Origin: CAWUKT01 sp963923035
GTDB taxonomy: Bacteria; Bacteroidota; Bacteroidia; J057; JADKCL01
Reading direction: 5' to 3'
Assembly: GCA_963923035.1 (NCBI GenBank)
Contig: CAWUKT010000079.1
Location: 1-33,733 of the forward strand
DNA length: 33,733 bases
The translations under genes were made by a program, and so were the position numbers. Under the pieces are notes generated by a model, which saw only the letters and a list, made by a program, of their open reading frames with translations, had not been told where the DNA came from and ran no database searches. This document shows, one piece after another, positions 8,203 through 16,096 of this stretch (positions are counted from its first letter, which is position 1; every line of letters starts with the position of its first letter).

Positions 8203-9186
8203 ATGAAACAACTGCCCGTCATTGACCTGGCCCTGCCGGCGGCTGAAAACGCACCTATGGTCCACGCGGCCATGAAGGAAATCGGATTCCTGTATGTCCG
8301 CAACCACGGCGTGCCGGAGTCGCTGCAAGCCGATATGGCGGCGCTGGCGCGAACCTATTTTGCTGCGCCGGAGGCCCAGAAAATGGACATTGCCATGGAA
8401 AAAGCGGGATTGGCGTGGCGCGGTTATTTTCCGGTGAAAGGGGAATTGACCTCGGGCGTGCCCGACCTGAAAGAAGGGCTCTATTTTGGCGTAGAACAGG
8501 GATTGGAGCATGCCGAAGTAAAAAAAGGGACTCCGCTCCACGGACAAAATCAATGGCCTTCCGAAGCTGCTCGGGAGGTCGTACTGGGGTATATGCAACA
8601 AGTGAAAAGGGTCGCCCAACAGTTGATGGAATTGGTCGCCCAAGGGCTGGGCCTGGAAGCCGATTATTTTGCCCGGCGCTACGGAAATGAGCCCACTGAG
8701 CTCTTCCGAATTTTCAATTATCCCGCTCCCAATTTCCCCGAAGACCAAACTCCCTTGATGGGCGTCCATGAACATACCGACATGGGCTTTCTCACCATTC
8801 TTCTTCAGGACCACCACGATGGCCTAGAAGTGCAGGTGCGGGAGTCGGGGGAATGGATTGAGGCCCCTCCCCTGCCGGGAACTTTTGTCGTGAACATCGG
8901 CGATATGCTGGAGCTCTGGACCCACGGCATCTACCGCGCGACATTGCACCGGGTCCGCAACAAAACGCGGGAAGACCGGCTCTCATTTCCCTATTTCTTC
9001 GATCCTTCCTGGCATTCTCCCCTGAAACCCATCGATCCCGAATTGCTCCGTCGAGAAGAATTGGACCATGTTCCGGCCCAGGCGGCCAGGAAATGGGATG
9101 GCACGGACCTGAAGGGCCTCAGCCACGAAATTACCTACGGGGAATTCGTTTGGAACAAGGTCCAAAAAGTCTTTCCTGAATTGTAA
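8203..9186 (+). CDS. 2-oxoglutarate/Fe(II)-dependent oxygenase, isopenicillin N synthase-like
   Basis: A 327-residue cytoplasmic oxygenase. I start it at the ATG at 8203 (MKQLPVIDLALP), the normal N-terminus of this family; an upstream ATG would add 39 residues with no similarity. The N-terminal DIOX_N region shows PVIDLA and IGFLYVRNHGVPE. The jelly-roll core has the metal triad H191-x-D193 (VHEHTDMGFL) and distal H249 (TLHRV), with R259-L-S261 for the 2-oxoglutarate carboxylate. Family members hydroxylate or cyclise small molecules such as amino acids, flavonoids and gibberellins. There is no neighbouring biosynthetic cluster, so the substrate cannot be inferred. The stop directly abuts the stop of the convergent dihydroxyacetone kinase gene. 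Confidence 0.92.
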   Translation: MKQLPVIDLALPAAENAPMVHAAMKEIGFLYVRNHGVPESLQADMAALARTYFAAPEAQKMDIAMEKAGLAWRGYFPVKGELTSGVPDLKEGLYFGVEQGLEHAEVKKGTPLHGQNQWPSEAAREVVLGYMQQVKRVAQQLMELVAQGLGLEADYFARRYGNEPTELFRIFNYPAPNFPEDQTPLMGVHEHTDMGFLTILLQDHHDGLEVQVRESGEWIEAPPLPGTFVVNIGDMLELWTHGIYRATLHRVRNKTREDRLSFPYFFDPSWHSPLKPIDPELLRREELDHVPAQAARKWDGTDLKGLSHEITYGEFVWNKVQKVFPEL

Positions 9187-10869
9187 TCAACTCTGGTTCA
9201 ACGCTTCTACGGTGGCCGCAACAATGACCGCCACGGCCCGGGCCCCAGGATCCTCATTCCCCAACAACGCATCTTCCTTCAAATAGGCCGACCGACCCGA
9301 ACCCGTCGAGCTGATCTGAGCGGTTCCCGTTGCCCCTGTCTCCGCTGCCTCAGCGATCGCTTCCAAGTCTGTTCCTTCCCCTAACGCCTGAACCGCGGGG
9401 ACCAGAGCATCCAACATCGTGCGGCTTCCGACCTTGGCACCACCATAAAACTGCATTTGTTCCACTCCCTGCTGCAATCCCTCGTGCAGGGGCTGCCCCT
9501 CGTGCATGGCGTGGGAAGCCGCGTTGAAGAAGATGGACAGCAAAATACCACTGCTTCCGCCCATACTCTCACCCAGAATGTCCCCAATCGCCCCCAGTAA
9601 ATCGGCGGTATGGGCCAAGGGCAAGGTATCCAGTCGGTCCACGATGGCCTTGGCGCCCCGGTAAAAAGTCGAGCCAGTATCGCCATCACCCACCAAGCCG
9701 TCCAACTCATTCAGTTTGGCTTCGGCGGTTTGGAGAGCCGCTTCAATGCCCAGCAGAACGCGCCGCGCCACCGGAGATTCGGAGGCTGCATAATGCGGGT
9801 CTTGCTCGGGATTGTGGAGGGGTTGAAGGGCAATTGGAGCCGGGGCCGTCCCCGGCAACCATGCCGCCGGGCCGACGGGGGCCAGCAGCGCCGGAATATT
9901 TTCTGAATCCAAAGCCACCAGGGAAATGGAAAAACCGTTCATGTTCAGAGCGGTCATGAGGTGCCCGGGGCCGAAGAGGTAATCGACCCGTTCCATCAAC
10001 GGCGTCTGCGCCAATTCGTTCAGGATGACACTCATCTCCATCGGCGGGACCGCCCCGAGATTATTGAGCAGCAGGCCGTAACGGGTTGCATCCTCGGGCA
10101 ATTGCGCCTGTAATTGAGCGGCGACGAGGGCGACCAGTTCGGAGGCCGTTTGCAGGGGGACCCGGTCGCGACCGGGTTCGCCGTGGATGCCCAGCCCCAA
10201 TTCCATTTCGTTGGGCTCCAGCCGTTCGGTGAAGGGACGACCGGGATGGGAACAGGTGGAAAGGGAAAGGCCGAGGGAATAAATCTTCTGGGAAAATACC
10301 TCGGATTGGGCTTTGATCGAGGCCAGTGACTCGCCTTTTTCCGCCAGATAACCGGCGAATTTGTGGACAAACAGGGTGCCCGCGACGCCGCGGGGCTGGG
10401 CGGTTCCGGGGATCGCGATGTCATCCCCCACGATGACCATTTCCACGTCCAGGCCCATTTGCTTGGCCCGTTCCGCCGCCAACCCAAAGTTCAGGCGGTC
10501 GCCGGTATAATTTTTCACCACCAGCAGGCAACCTGCGTCTCCGGTCACGGCACAAATGGCTTCGAGGACAGCGTCCACACTGGGCGAGGCGAAGATTTCG
10601 CCTGAGACGGCGGCGGTGAGCATTCCCGGCCCCACAAAGCCCGCATGGGCGGGTTCATGGCCAGCACCTCCGCCCGAGATCACCGCCACTTTGTCTTTTT
10701 TCCAATCCCCGCGCACCACTACCTTGATATGCGGGTAGCCATCGAGTCGGCGCAGGCGGGGCTGTCCATCGGCATCGGTACCAGCCGCACGGATGAGCCC
10801 GTCGAGGGCATTCTGGACAATGGTTTCGTAACGGTTGAAGAAGCGCTTGGGAGTATGGGAATTGGACAT
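9187..10869 (-). CDS. dhaK: Dihydroxyacetone kinase, DhaK-DhaL fusion (ATP-dependent type)
   Basis: A 560-residue cytoplasmic enzyme predicted to phosphorylate dihydroxyacetone (or a related short-chain ketose or aldose) to dihydroxyacetone phosphate for glycolysis. Residues 1-340 are the DhaK domain: ISGGGAGHEPAHAGF at 65-78, and LGIHGEPG with H229 as the residue that forms a hemiaminal with the substrate. Residues about 365-560 are DhaL: D390, D395 and D397 in LDGLVGDGDTGS bind Mg-ATP, with GESMGGSSG further on. Fusion of both domains in one chain is the ATP-using type, unlike the PTS-dependent split DhaK/DhaL/DhaM enzyme. It starts 39 bases after the end of the SH3 lipoprotein gene on the same strand and may be co-transcribed with it. 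Confidence 0.95.
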   Translation of the reverse strand: MSNSHTPKRFFNRYETIVQNALDGLIRAAGTDADGQPRLRRLDGYPHIKVVVRGDWKKDKVAVISGGGAGHEPAHAGFVGPGMLTAAVSGEIFASPSVDAVLEAICAVTGDAGCLLVVKNYTGDRLNFGLAAERAKQMGLDVEMVIVGDDIAIPGTAQPRGVAGTLFVHKFAGYLAEKGESLASIKAQSEVFSQKIYSLGLSLSTCSHPGRPFTERLEPNEMELGLGIHGEPGRDRVPLQTASELVALVAAQLQAQLPEDATRYGLLLNNLGAVPPMEMSVILNELAQTPLMERVDYLFGPGHLMTALNMNGFSISLVALDSENIPALLAPVGPAAWLPGTAPAPIALQPLHNPEQDPHYAASESPVARRVLLGIEAALQTAEAKLNELDGLVGDGDTGSTFYRGAKAIVDRLDTLPLAHTADLLGAIGDILGESMGGSSGILLSIFFNAASHAMHEGQPLHEGLQQGVEQMQFYGGAKVGSRTMLDALVPAVQALGEGTDLEAIAEAAETGATGTAQISSTGSGRSAYLKEDALLGNEDPGARAVAVIVAATVEALNQS

Positions 10870-10908
10870 ATCAGGGATTCGAATCGAGGTTGGGGGGAAG
10901 ATAAATGA

Positions 10909-11724
10909 TTAGTGGGACGGCATTTTTTCCATCGCGCCGGTCTTGAGCAATTCTCCGTCTTTGAACTGCATTTCTTCCACCAGGACCCAGGTCGGATGCA
11001 GGTTCCCTTCGGGCGGATCAACGGGTTGGTGGTCGGTGGTCCAGAAAAACAGGTTCTCGCCTTTCCAATCGTTGAGGGAGCGGTCGTAGGTGATGCTGGT
11101 ATGGACTTCGCCGCTTTGGAGGTCCATGATCACGAGGCTCCCGAAGATGTCGGTCCCATTGTCCACGGCGATCCAGCGACCGGCGCCGCTGATCTTGTAG
11201 CCCATCGACGTATGGTCCATCCCCAGATTGGCCCCATCGATGTAGCAGGGCAGTTCGGCTTCGCCCCGATAGGTGATGCCCCGGGTCAGGCGGAGGGGAT
11301 TGCCCTCGGCGACGTCTTCGTAGTGGGAAATGAACGCCTTGTCGGCCGGGCAGGTGCAGTGGGGTTTTCCGCCGGAAATCCCCAGGAAGCCGGAGAAACA
11401 CCAGCCGGTTTCGCCTTCTCTGGTGGCAACCTTGTACCAGAAGGCTTTCATGCCCTCGATCTCCTCGGCGGGACCCGACTTGTCCAGCACCTCGACTTCC
11501 GCCAATTGCGGAACGACGGCGACTTTGGCCGCTTCCTGCCGCGGTTCCTCGCGGAGGGTGAGGCCGCTTTCGGCCAAAACCAAGGCCGTATCCAAGACCT
11601 GAGTGGCCGATCCCGAAGCTGCGGCGGATCCATCGTCTCCAGAATCACCATTGCAAGCGGATAGGATCAACGAAAAGCCCAACAACAGGGATAAACAGCG
11701 GGGAAAAAGATGGCGGTGGAACAT
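10909..11724 (-). CDS. Lipoprotein with bacterial SH3-type domain
   Basis: A 271-residue protein. The leader LLLGFSLILSAC gives a lipobox with Cys24 as lipidation site. A low-complexity Gly/Ser/Ala linker follows. Residues about 48-118 fit a bacterial SH3 domain (GLTLREEPRQEAAKVAVV, WYKVATREGETGWCFSGFL), a fold often used to bind cell-wall peptides. The C-terminal 130 residues contain short beta-like segments (RWIAVDNGTDIFGSLVIMD, WVLVEEMQF) that I cannot assign; they may be part of a small propeller-like or lipocalin-like domain. It lies upstream of the dihydroxyacetone kinase gene on the same strand and is divergent from the gene at 11850. The SH3 call is likely; the role is unknown. Confidence 0.78.
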   Translation of the reverse strand: MFHRHLFPRCLSLLLGFSLILSACNGDSGDDGSAAASGSATQVLDTALVLAESGLTLREEPRQEAAKVAVVPQLAEVEVLDKSGPAEEIEGMKAFWYKVATREGETGWCFSGFLGISGGKPHCTCPADKAFISHYEDVAEGNPLRLTRGITYRGEAELPCYIDGANLGMDHTSMGYKISGAGRWIAVDNGTDIFGSLVIMDLQSGEVHTSITYDRSLNDWKGENLFFWTTDHQPVDPPEGNLHPTWVLVEEMQFKDGELLKTGAMEKMPSH

Positions 11725-11849
11725 GGGCGCAATTTAATGGGTGGGAAGGGTCCTTGCCAGACCTCGGTGGCAAGATGCTAGATTTGATTTTCTTTCGCAA
11801 TGCTGGTTTTTCCTAACTTGGGGACATATTCCACCTACTGGCCTCATCT

Positions 11850-12317
11850 ATGCGCAGTTCCATTTTCATTTTGCTCCTGGCCCTCATCACCATCCATTTG
11901 ACCGGCTGCGGTCCCCAGGTCGATCCGAATGCCAAGCCCGTATCGACTACGGATTTGCCCCGGACCCCGCGCCACAATTACTCGCTCCCGCTGTACCAAT
12001 CTGCCAAGGCTGAGGTCCTGGATTCCCTCATCCTTGACATCTGCGGCTCGCCTTCCTTCGAATTTGAAGACCTGCATGCTCCCCGCAATACCTTTGATTC
12101 TGGCCCCGTGGAGCATTTGAAGCTCTCCGAATTGTTGCGGTCCCAAGGCTTCGAGGTGACGGATTGGGGCTCGGGAAACTGGCCCGGCGGTCCCCATATC
12201 AGCAGTCGGACCCTGGAAAATGGCACCTGCTCTTGTCAGGTGGACAAGCTCTATTACGATCCCGACGAAAATGGTTTGATGAGGATCACCGAACGCATTC
12301 TTTGTTTGCCTTTGTAA
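11850..12317 (+). CDS. Small uncharacterised lipoprotein
   Basis: A 155-residue protein with leader MRSSIFILLLALITIHLTGC, so Cys20 is the predicted lipidation site. The mature region has three further Cys (C45 in DICGSPSF, and the CSC of NGTCSCQVDKLYYD) and no domain I recognise. Its stop is 34 bases before the ATG of the propeller lipoprotein on the same strand, so the two probably form a transcription unit. Confidence is high that it is a real exported lipoprotein; there is no functional clue. Confidence 0.75.
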   Translation: MRSSIFILLLALITIHLTGCGPQVDPNAKPVSTTDLPRTPRHNYSLPLYQSAKAEVLDSLILDICGSPSFEFEDLHAPRNTFDSGPVEHLKLSELLRSQGFEVTDWGSGNWPGGPHISSRTLENGTCSCQVDKLYYDPDENGLMRITERILCLPL

Positions 12318-12351
12318 TTCCATTTATTGTTTCCTTCTTTCCCCATTGCCC

Positions 12352-13442
12352 ATGCATTTCCCCCAACATCTCCTCCGCCGCTTCGCTCTCCTCTCTCTGC
12401 TGCTCATTTCCCTCAGTTGCAACCGCTCGACTCCTCCCGCTACGGCACCGGCAGTTGAGTCCCCCCTACTACTCCCCCCGCTGGTTCGTTGAACTTTTAC
12501 AAGCCCTACCAAGATCCGCTGTTTTACATCGATGGGCAGCTCAGCCAGCATGTCCGGTCCTTGTTTCAGGACAGTCGGGGACACCTTTGGATGGGCACGA
12601 CTGTCTACGGGGTGATGCGCTACGATGGGGATACGTTGGAGTATTTCAAAACGGGGGATGGTCTGGGCAGCAATGGCGTACGGGGAATCGAGGAGGATGC
12701 ACAGGGGAATATCTGGTTGGGGACGGGAGGCGGATTGACCCGCTATGACGGGAATTCATTCCGCAATTTCACGACGAAAGATGGCTTGGTGAACGACGAT
12801 ATTTGGGCGCTGCAAAAGGTACGGGATGGAACGTTTTGGATTGGCACGGTGGAAGGGGTCAGTCATTTTGACGGGGAACGATTCGAGACCTTGGTGCTAC
12901 CGGATATTCCGGTAGCGGACACGACCTCGATCCTCTCCTGGCACCGGATCGCCGCCATCGAAGAAGACCGGCAGGGACGGCTCTGGTTTGGGCGGGACGG
13001 CTTTGGGATTTGCATCTACAACGGCACCAATTTCCAGCATTATACCGAACAAAATGGCCTCGCCGACAACAATGTCGCGGATTTATTGGAGGACCGAAAG
13101 GGGAATATGTGGATCGGGACGATGTTTGGCGGGGCAAGTCGCTGGAATGGGGAAGGCTTTACCCACTTCGCGCAGGAAGGGCAAATGGAAGGGGTCGAAG
13201 TATTTGGGTTGTACGAAGATCGGCAGGGCTATATTTGGTTGTCCTCCGAGGGACACGGATTGTACCGCTTCGACGGCACGGCGTTTTCCCACTACAACCG
13301 CCAGGACGGCCTCAATACCGATGGGGTGATTTGTCTGTTGGAAGATCGGGATCAACGGCTGTGGATTGGGGGTTGGGGGGGCCTGTTCCGGATGATGGGC
13401 GATACGATTGTCAGTGTGACGAAGGATGGTCCCTGGAACTGA
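12352..13442 (+). CDS. Seven-bladed Reg_prop-type beta-propeller lipoprotein, leader and propeller in different frames
   Basis: The frame from the ATG at 12352 encodes a lipoprotein leader (FALLSLLLISLSC, Cys23) and a Pro/Thr linker, then stops at 12490-12492. The propeller is encoded one frame away, open from 12459 to 13442, with no ATG until well inside it. Adding one C to the six-C run at 12461-12466 joins them into one protein of about 363 residues with linker ESPPTTPPAGSLNFY. The propeller has seven repeats of roughly 42 residues, each with a (I/L)EEDxxGxxW(I/L)GT core and xxRYDGxxFxxF end. This is the ligand-sensing module of hybrid two-component sensors, here without kinase or DNA-binding domains. 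It may be a single-base pseudogene, a phase-variable gene or a sequencing error. Confidence 0.75.
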
Positions 13443-13448
13443 ACTGGC

Positions 13449-14312
13449 TCATTCGTCCATTTGCCCCTCCAACCAATCCACGGCTATCTGCCAGAGGTCC
13501 TGGTTGCGGGAACTGAAATACTTCATGTGGCCGATCTCTTTCCGTCCCAATTCCTGCGGGTCCAAAGGAGTGATTTTCGCTTCTATTTTGGGAAAAACCG
13601 CGATCATTTCCTTCACATTCTTCAGGTTGGCAATGTAATCGTCCGTCGCGTAGACCCACTCCGAAGGAAAGCTCAGGTCATCGTACAGATGCTCCTTGAT
13701 TTCCTTGCCCAACGCCACCGCCACATAACCCGTCCCATTGCACCATTCCCGCCACTGGGCCGCGACTTTCTTCGGCAACGGTTCACCCATCCCCACCCAC
13801 TGCGAATTGGTCTTGCCAAACAGCAGGTTGTTGACGGGAATGAAAAAGTTCATGTAGAACTGGGAGAGGAGGCGGTACTTGAAGGTCGGAGGATTTTTCA
13901 GGCTGCCCGATGAACACGCCACATTGAACACCGAGGTAATGTCCCGGGCATTGTCCATCAACCCAATCAATTGTCCGCCGGCGCTGTGTCCGATGAGGTG
14001 CTAGGTGGTGGCGGGAAAATGGGTCTTGAGCGCTTCCAATACCGCCGGCATGTCTCGTTGGCCCCAGGTGATGAGCGACGCCTCCCCGGCATTGATGTTC
14101 CCTTGCCGGGATTTGCCGATGCCCCGGTTTTCGAAACAGATGACGCCGTAGCCTTGGTCGGCCAGAAAGGACGCCAGGTTGTGGTAAAAGGTCTTTTTGA
14201 TGCCCGTCGCCGGGGCAATCATCACTGCCGCCCGCACGGATTCGGGCTTGAAGAGGGTGGCCGAAAGGGGGAAATCGTCCGAACAGGAAATCGTCAGAGG
14301 TTCAGGGGTCAT
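13449..14312 (-). pseudogene. Alpha/beta hydrolase interrupted by an in-frame TAG
   Basis: The full-length gene (287 codons) starts at the ATG at 14310-14312 and ends at 13449. A TAG at 14001-14003 splits it into 103 and 183 codons in the same frame. The first part has a normal serine-hydrolase N-terminus (LSATLFKPESVRAAVMIAPA, FENRGIGKS). The codons just after the TAG give HLIGHSAGGQLIG, the nucleophile elbow. Candidate Asp (VYATDDYI) and His (IGHMKYF) members of the triad follow at normal spacing. It resembles the COG4757-type predicted hydrolases. With the stop in place no catalytic protein can be made unless it is read through or the base call is wrong (a CAG, TAT or TAC codon would restore it). 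The stop lies 6 bases from the convergent propeller gene. Confidence 0.85.
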
Positions 14313-14363
14313 GGAATAAAGATAGGGAGAAATCGGGGGAGAATGGAAGTCGGAAAAAGGAAC

Positions 14364-15911
14364 TTAGGCATCTCCAAAGTTGAGGTTGCGGCGCCGGTAA
14401 ATGGCTTCAAAGGACTCTCCAGATATTTGGCTTTCCAACCAACTCAGGATGTCGAAGACGTTGAAAAAGGCTGCCTCGGCGGGGTTGCTCCCGGCAAGGG
14501 CCTTGAGTTGGTCCTGGTATTCCTGAAAGATGGCGACCCGGTCCGAGGGGACCGGGGCCGCAATGGCCTTCCGCATCATGCGGATGATCAGGGTCTCCAT
14601 CTCAAATTTCCGTTGGCCGCTGCGCAGCAAGTCTTCCAGGTTCCGCAGGCGGTATTCCAGCAGGTCACCATCTTCGCGCTCAAACAGGATCACGCATTCG
14701 ATGACCCGTACCCCCGACTCGACGTCGGACCGCAGGCCCAGGTTACGGTGAGAACGCAGCCATTGGATATGGTTGAAGGCGATGCTGTCCTCTCCGTAGA
14801 GGAAGGGCGCGAACACCATGTAGTAGGCCAGGGACACCTTTCGGTAGACCGGGACAAAGTCCATTTCGATGATCTCCTGGAAGCGGGGCACGATTTCGGG
14901 CAAGAGATCCGGCCGGTTGCCCACAATACAATAAATGCTCCGCACATAGAGGTCGATGCTGGCCTGGGTATTGATTTCCCGCGGGCCGTGGCATTGGATA
15001 CCCTGAAATTCAGGGTAGTGCTCCTCGAATTTGGTGACCTTTCCCGACAGCAGACAGGCCTGGAGGAAGATGTCCCACAGGGCGATCCACTGAAAATTGA
15101 GGCGCTGGCGGAGCTTGGGGCTGGGATCGTAGTTCTGAATGGTGGTTTCCCCGAGTTCGATGACCGAAGCGGGGTCGCCGAGGGAAAACAGGATGCCCGC
15201 CTTGGCTACGGCCAAAATGAGGCGGGAACTGTTGAGGGCGGGCAGGAAGCCCGGCTGGAAGGAAGGCAGCGCCCGGATTTCGGCGAGTCGCTGAAAGTCT
15301 TCGGGAGAGCGGGGATGGCCGATGGATTTTTGGAAATGGAGGATTTGGTAGGCGTCGCGGTCGGATTGGAGGCGGTTTTGGAGCAATTCGACCTCCTGGC
15401 GGAGGTCGTCCTGGGAGGCGGCGAGGGCCCCGGCGTCGTAGCGCTTGGTGAAGCGCTCGTAGAACAATTGCTGCTGGCGGATGTAGATCACCAACTCGAC
15501 GAATTCGAGGTTGCGGGCCAGTTTCTCCGCTTTGCGGAGGAAGTACCAGGCATCGTGAAACAAGTCCCGTTTGGCCAGACTCTCCGCCACCGCGATATAA
15601 TGGAAGATTTTCTCGGTCTCATTGGACTTCTCGTCGTAGTCCCGCAGCGTGCGCAGAAGGTCTTCCAACAGTCGGCTCTTGGTCCGGGTATAGGACTTGG
15701 CGGGGAAACGACGCTCGAATTCCTGTTGCACTTTCTCTTCCTCCCAATCCTCCTCTCCCACCTGCTTCTGCTCTCGATCCAGTAGATTGAAAAGTCCCAG
15801 CACGGGATTATTCTCCTGCACCTCCCGAAACGCGAACTTTTTGAAATAGGCTTTCTCCGGAGGTTTCATTGCCCCTATGATTCGAAAGACCTGGTTTTTC
15901 TTATTTGTCAT
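14364..15911 (-). CDS. Uncharacterised helical-repeat protein, paralogue of the one at 21829-23298
   Basis: A 515-residue, Leu/Arg/Glu-rich protein with no signal peptide or membrane segment, so probably cytoplasmic. It is almost wholly helical and looks like a TPR-like solenoid (AWYFLRKAEKLARNLEFVEL, SLAYYMVFAPFLYGEDS). It aligns by eye with the 489-residue protein at 21829-23298. Their N-termini share the spacing of VFRIIGAMKPPEKAYFKKF and LFQLIHSLDEAERRYFKLH. Both have a central RKA(E/R)KLA segment and a C-terminal F(E/K)xEDGxxLxYxLR segment. No catalytic motif is visible. Function is unknown; a scaffold or regulatory role would fit the fold, but that is inference. It starts at an ATG and is probably a single-gene transcript. 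Confidence 0.8.
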   Translation of the reverse strand: MTNKKNQVFRIIGAMKPPEKAYFKKFAFREVQENNPVLGLFNLLDREQKQVGEEDWEEEKVQQEFERRFPAKSYTRTKSRLLEDLLRTLRDYDEKSNETEKIFHYIAVAESLAKRDLFHDAWYFLRKAEKLARNLEFVELVIYIRQQQLFYERFTKRYDAGALAASQDDLRQEVELLQNRLQSDRDAYQILHFQKSIGHPRSPEDFQRLAEIRALPSFQPGFLPALNSSRLILAVAKAGILFSLGDPASVIELGETTIQNYDPSPKLRQRLNFQWIALWDIFLQACLLSGKVTKFEEHYPEFQGIQCHGPREINTQASIDLYVRSIYCIVGNRPDLLPEIVPRFQEIIEMDFVPVYRKVSLAYYMVFAPFLYGEDSIAFNHIQWLRSHRNLGLRSDVESGVRVIECVILFEREDGDLLEYRLRNLEDLLRSGQRKFEMETLIIRMMRKAIAAPVPSDRVAIFQEYQDQLKALAGSNPAEAAFFNVFDILSWLESQISGESFEAIYRRRNLNFGDA

Positions 15912-16024
15912 GCTCCTTTGAACTCGGATTCTTCCAATTCCACAAGCTGCTCGTTTTCAGGCACTTAGACTCTTCAGCATTTCTTTTCCCCCGCATTTGA
16001 ACCAAGATAAATCAAAAAAGTCAG

Positions 16025-16056
16025 TTTCAGCTTCCCTCCCCGAAGAATTATGTTTG
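16025..16056 (+). promoter_or_regulatory. Candidate Bacteroidota-type promoter for the beta-helix lipoprotein
   Basis: TATGTTTG at 16049-16056 is a perfect TAnnTTTG -7 box. TTTC at 16025-16028, 20 bases upstream, is one base off the TTTG -33 box. The expected start of transcription would leave a leader of about 35 bases before the ATG at 16097. Confidence 0.45.
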
Positions 16057-16096
16057 GGCCATCGAAAAGAAAACTCAACCAATGATTTGCAATACA

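Noticed and set aside
10874..10883. GATTCGAATC palindrome, considered as a tRNA T-loop
   Set aside because: No matching T-stem, acceptor stem or anticodon arm can be drawn around it on either strand.
13971..15785. Open frame of about 600 codons on the plus strand
   Set aside because: Antisense to the helical-repeat gene and the hydrolase pseudogene; the sense proteins have recognisable motifs or a paralogue, this one has none.
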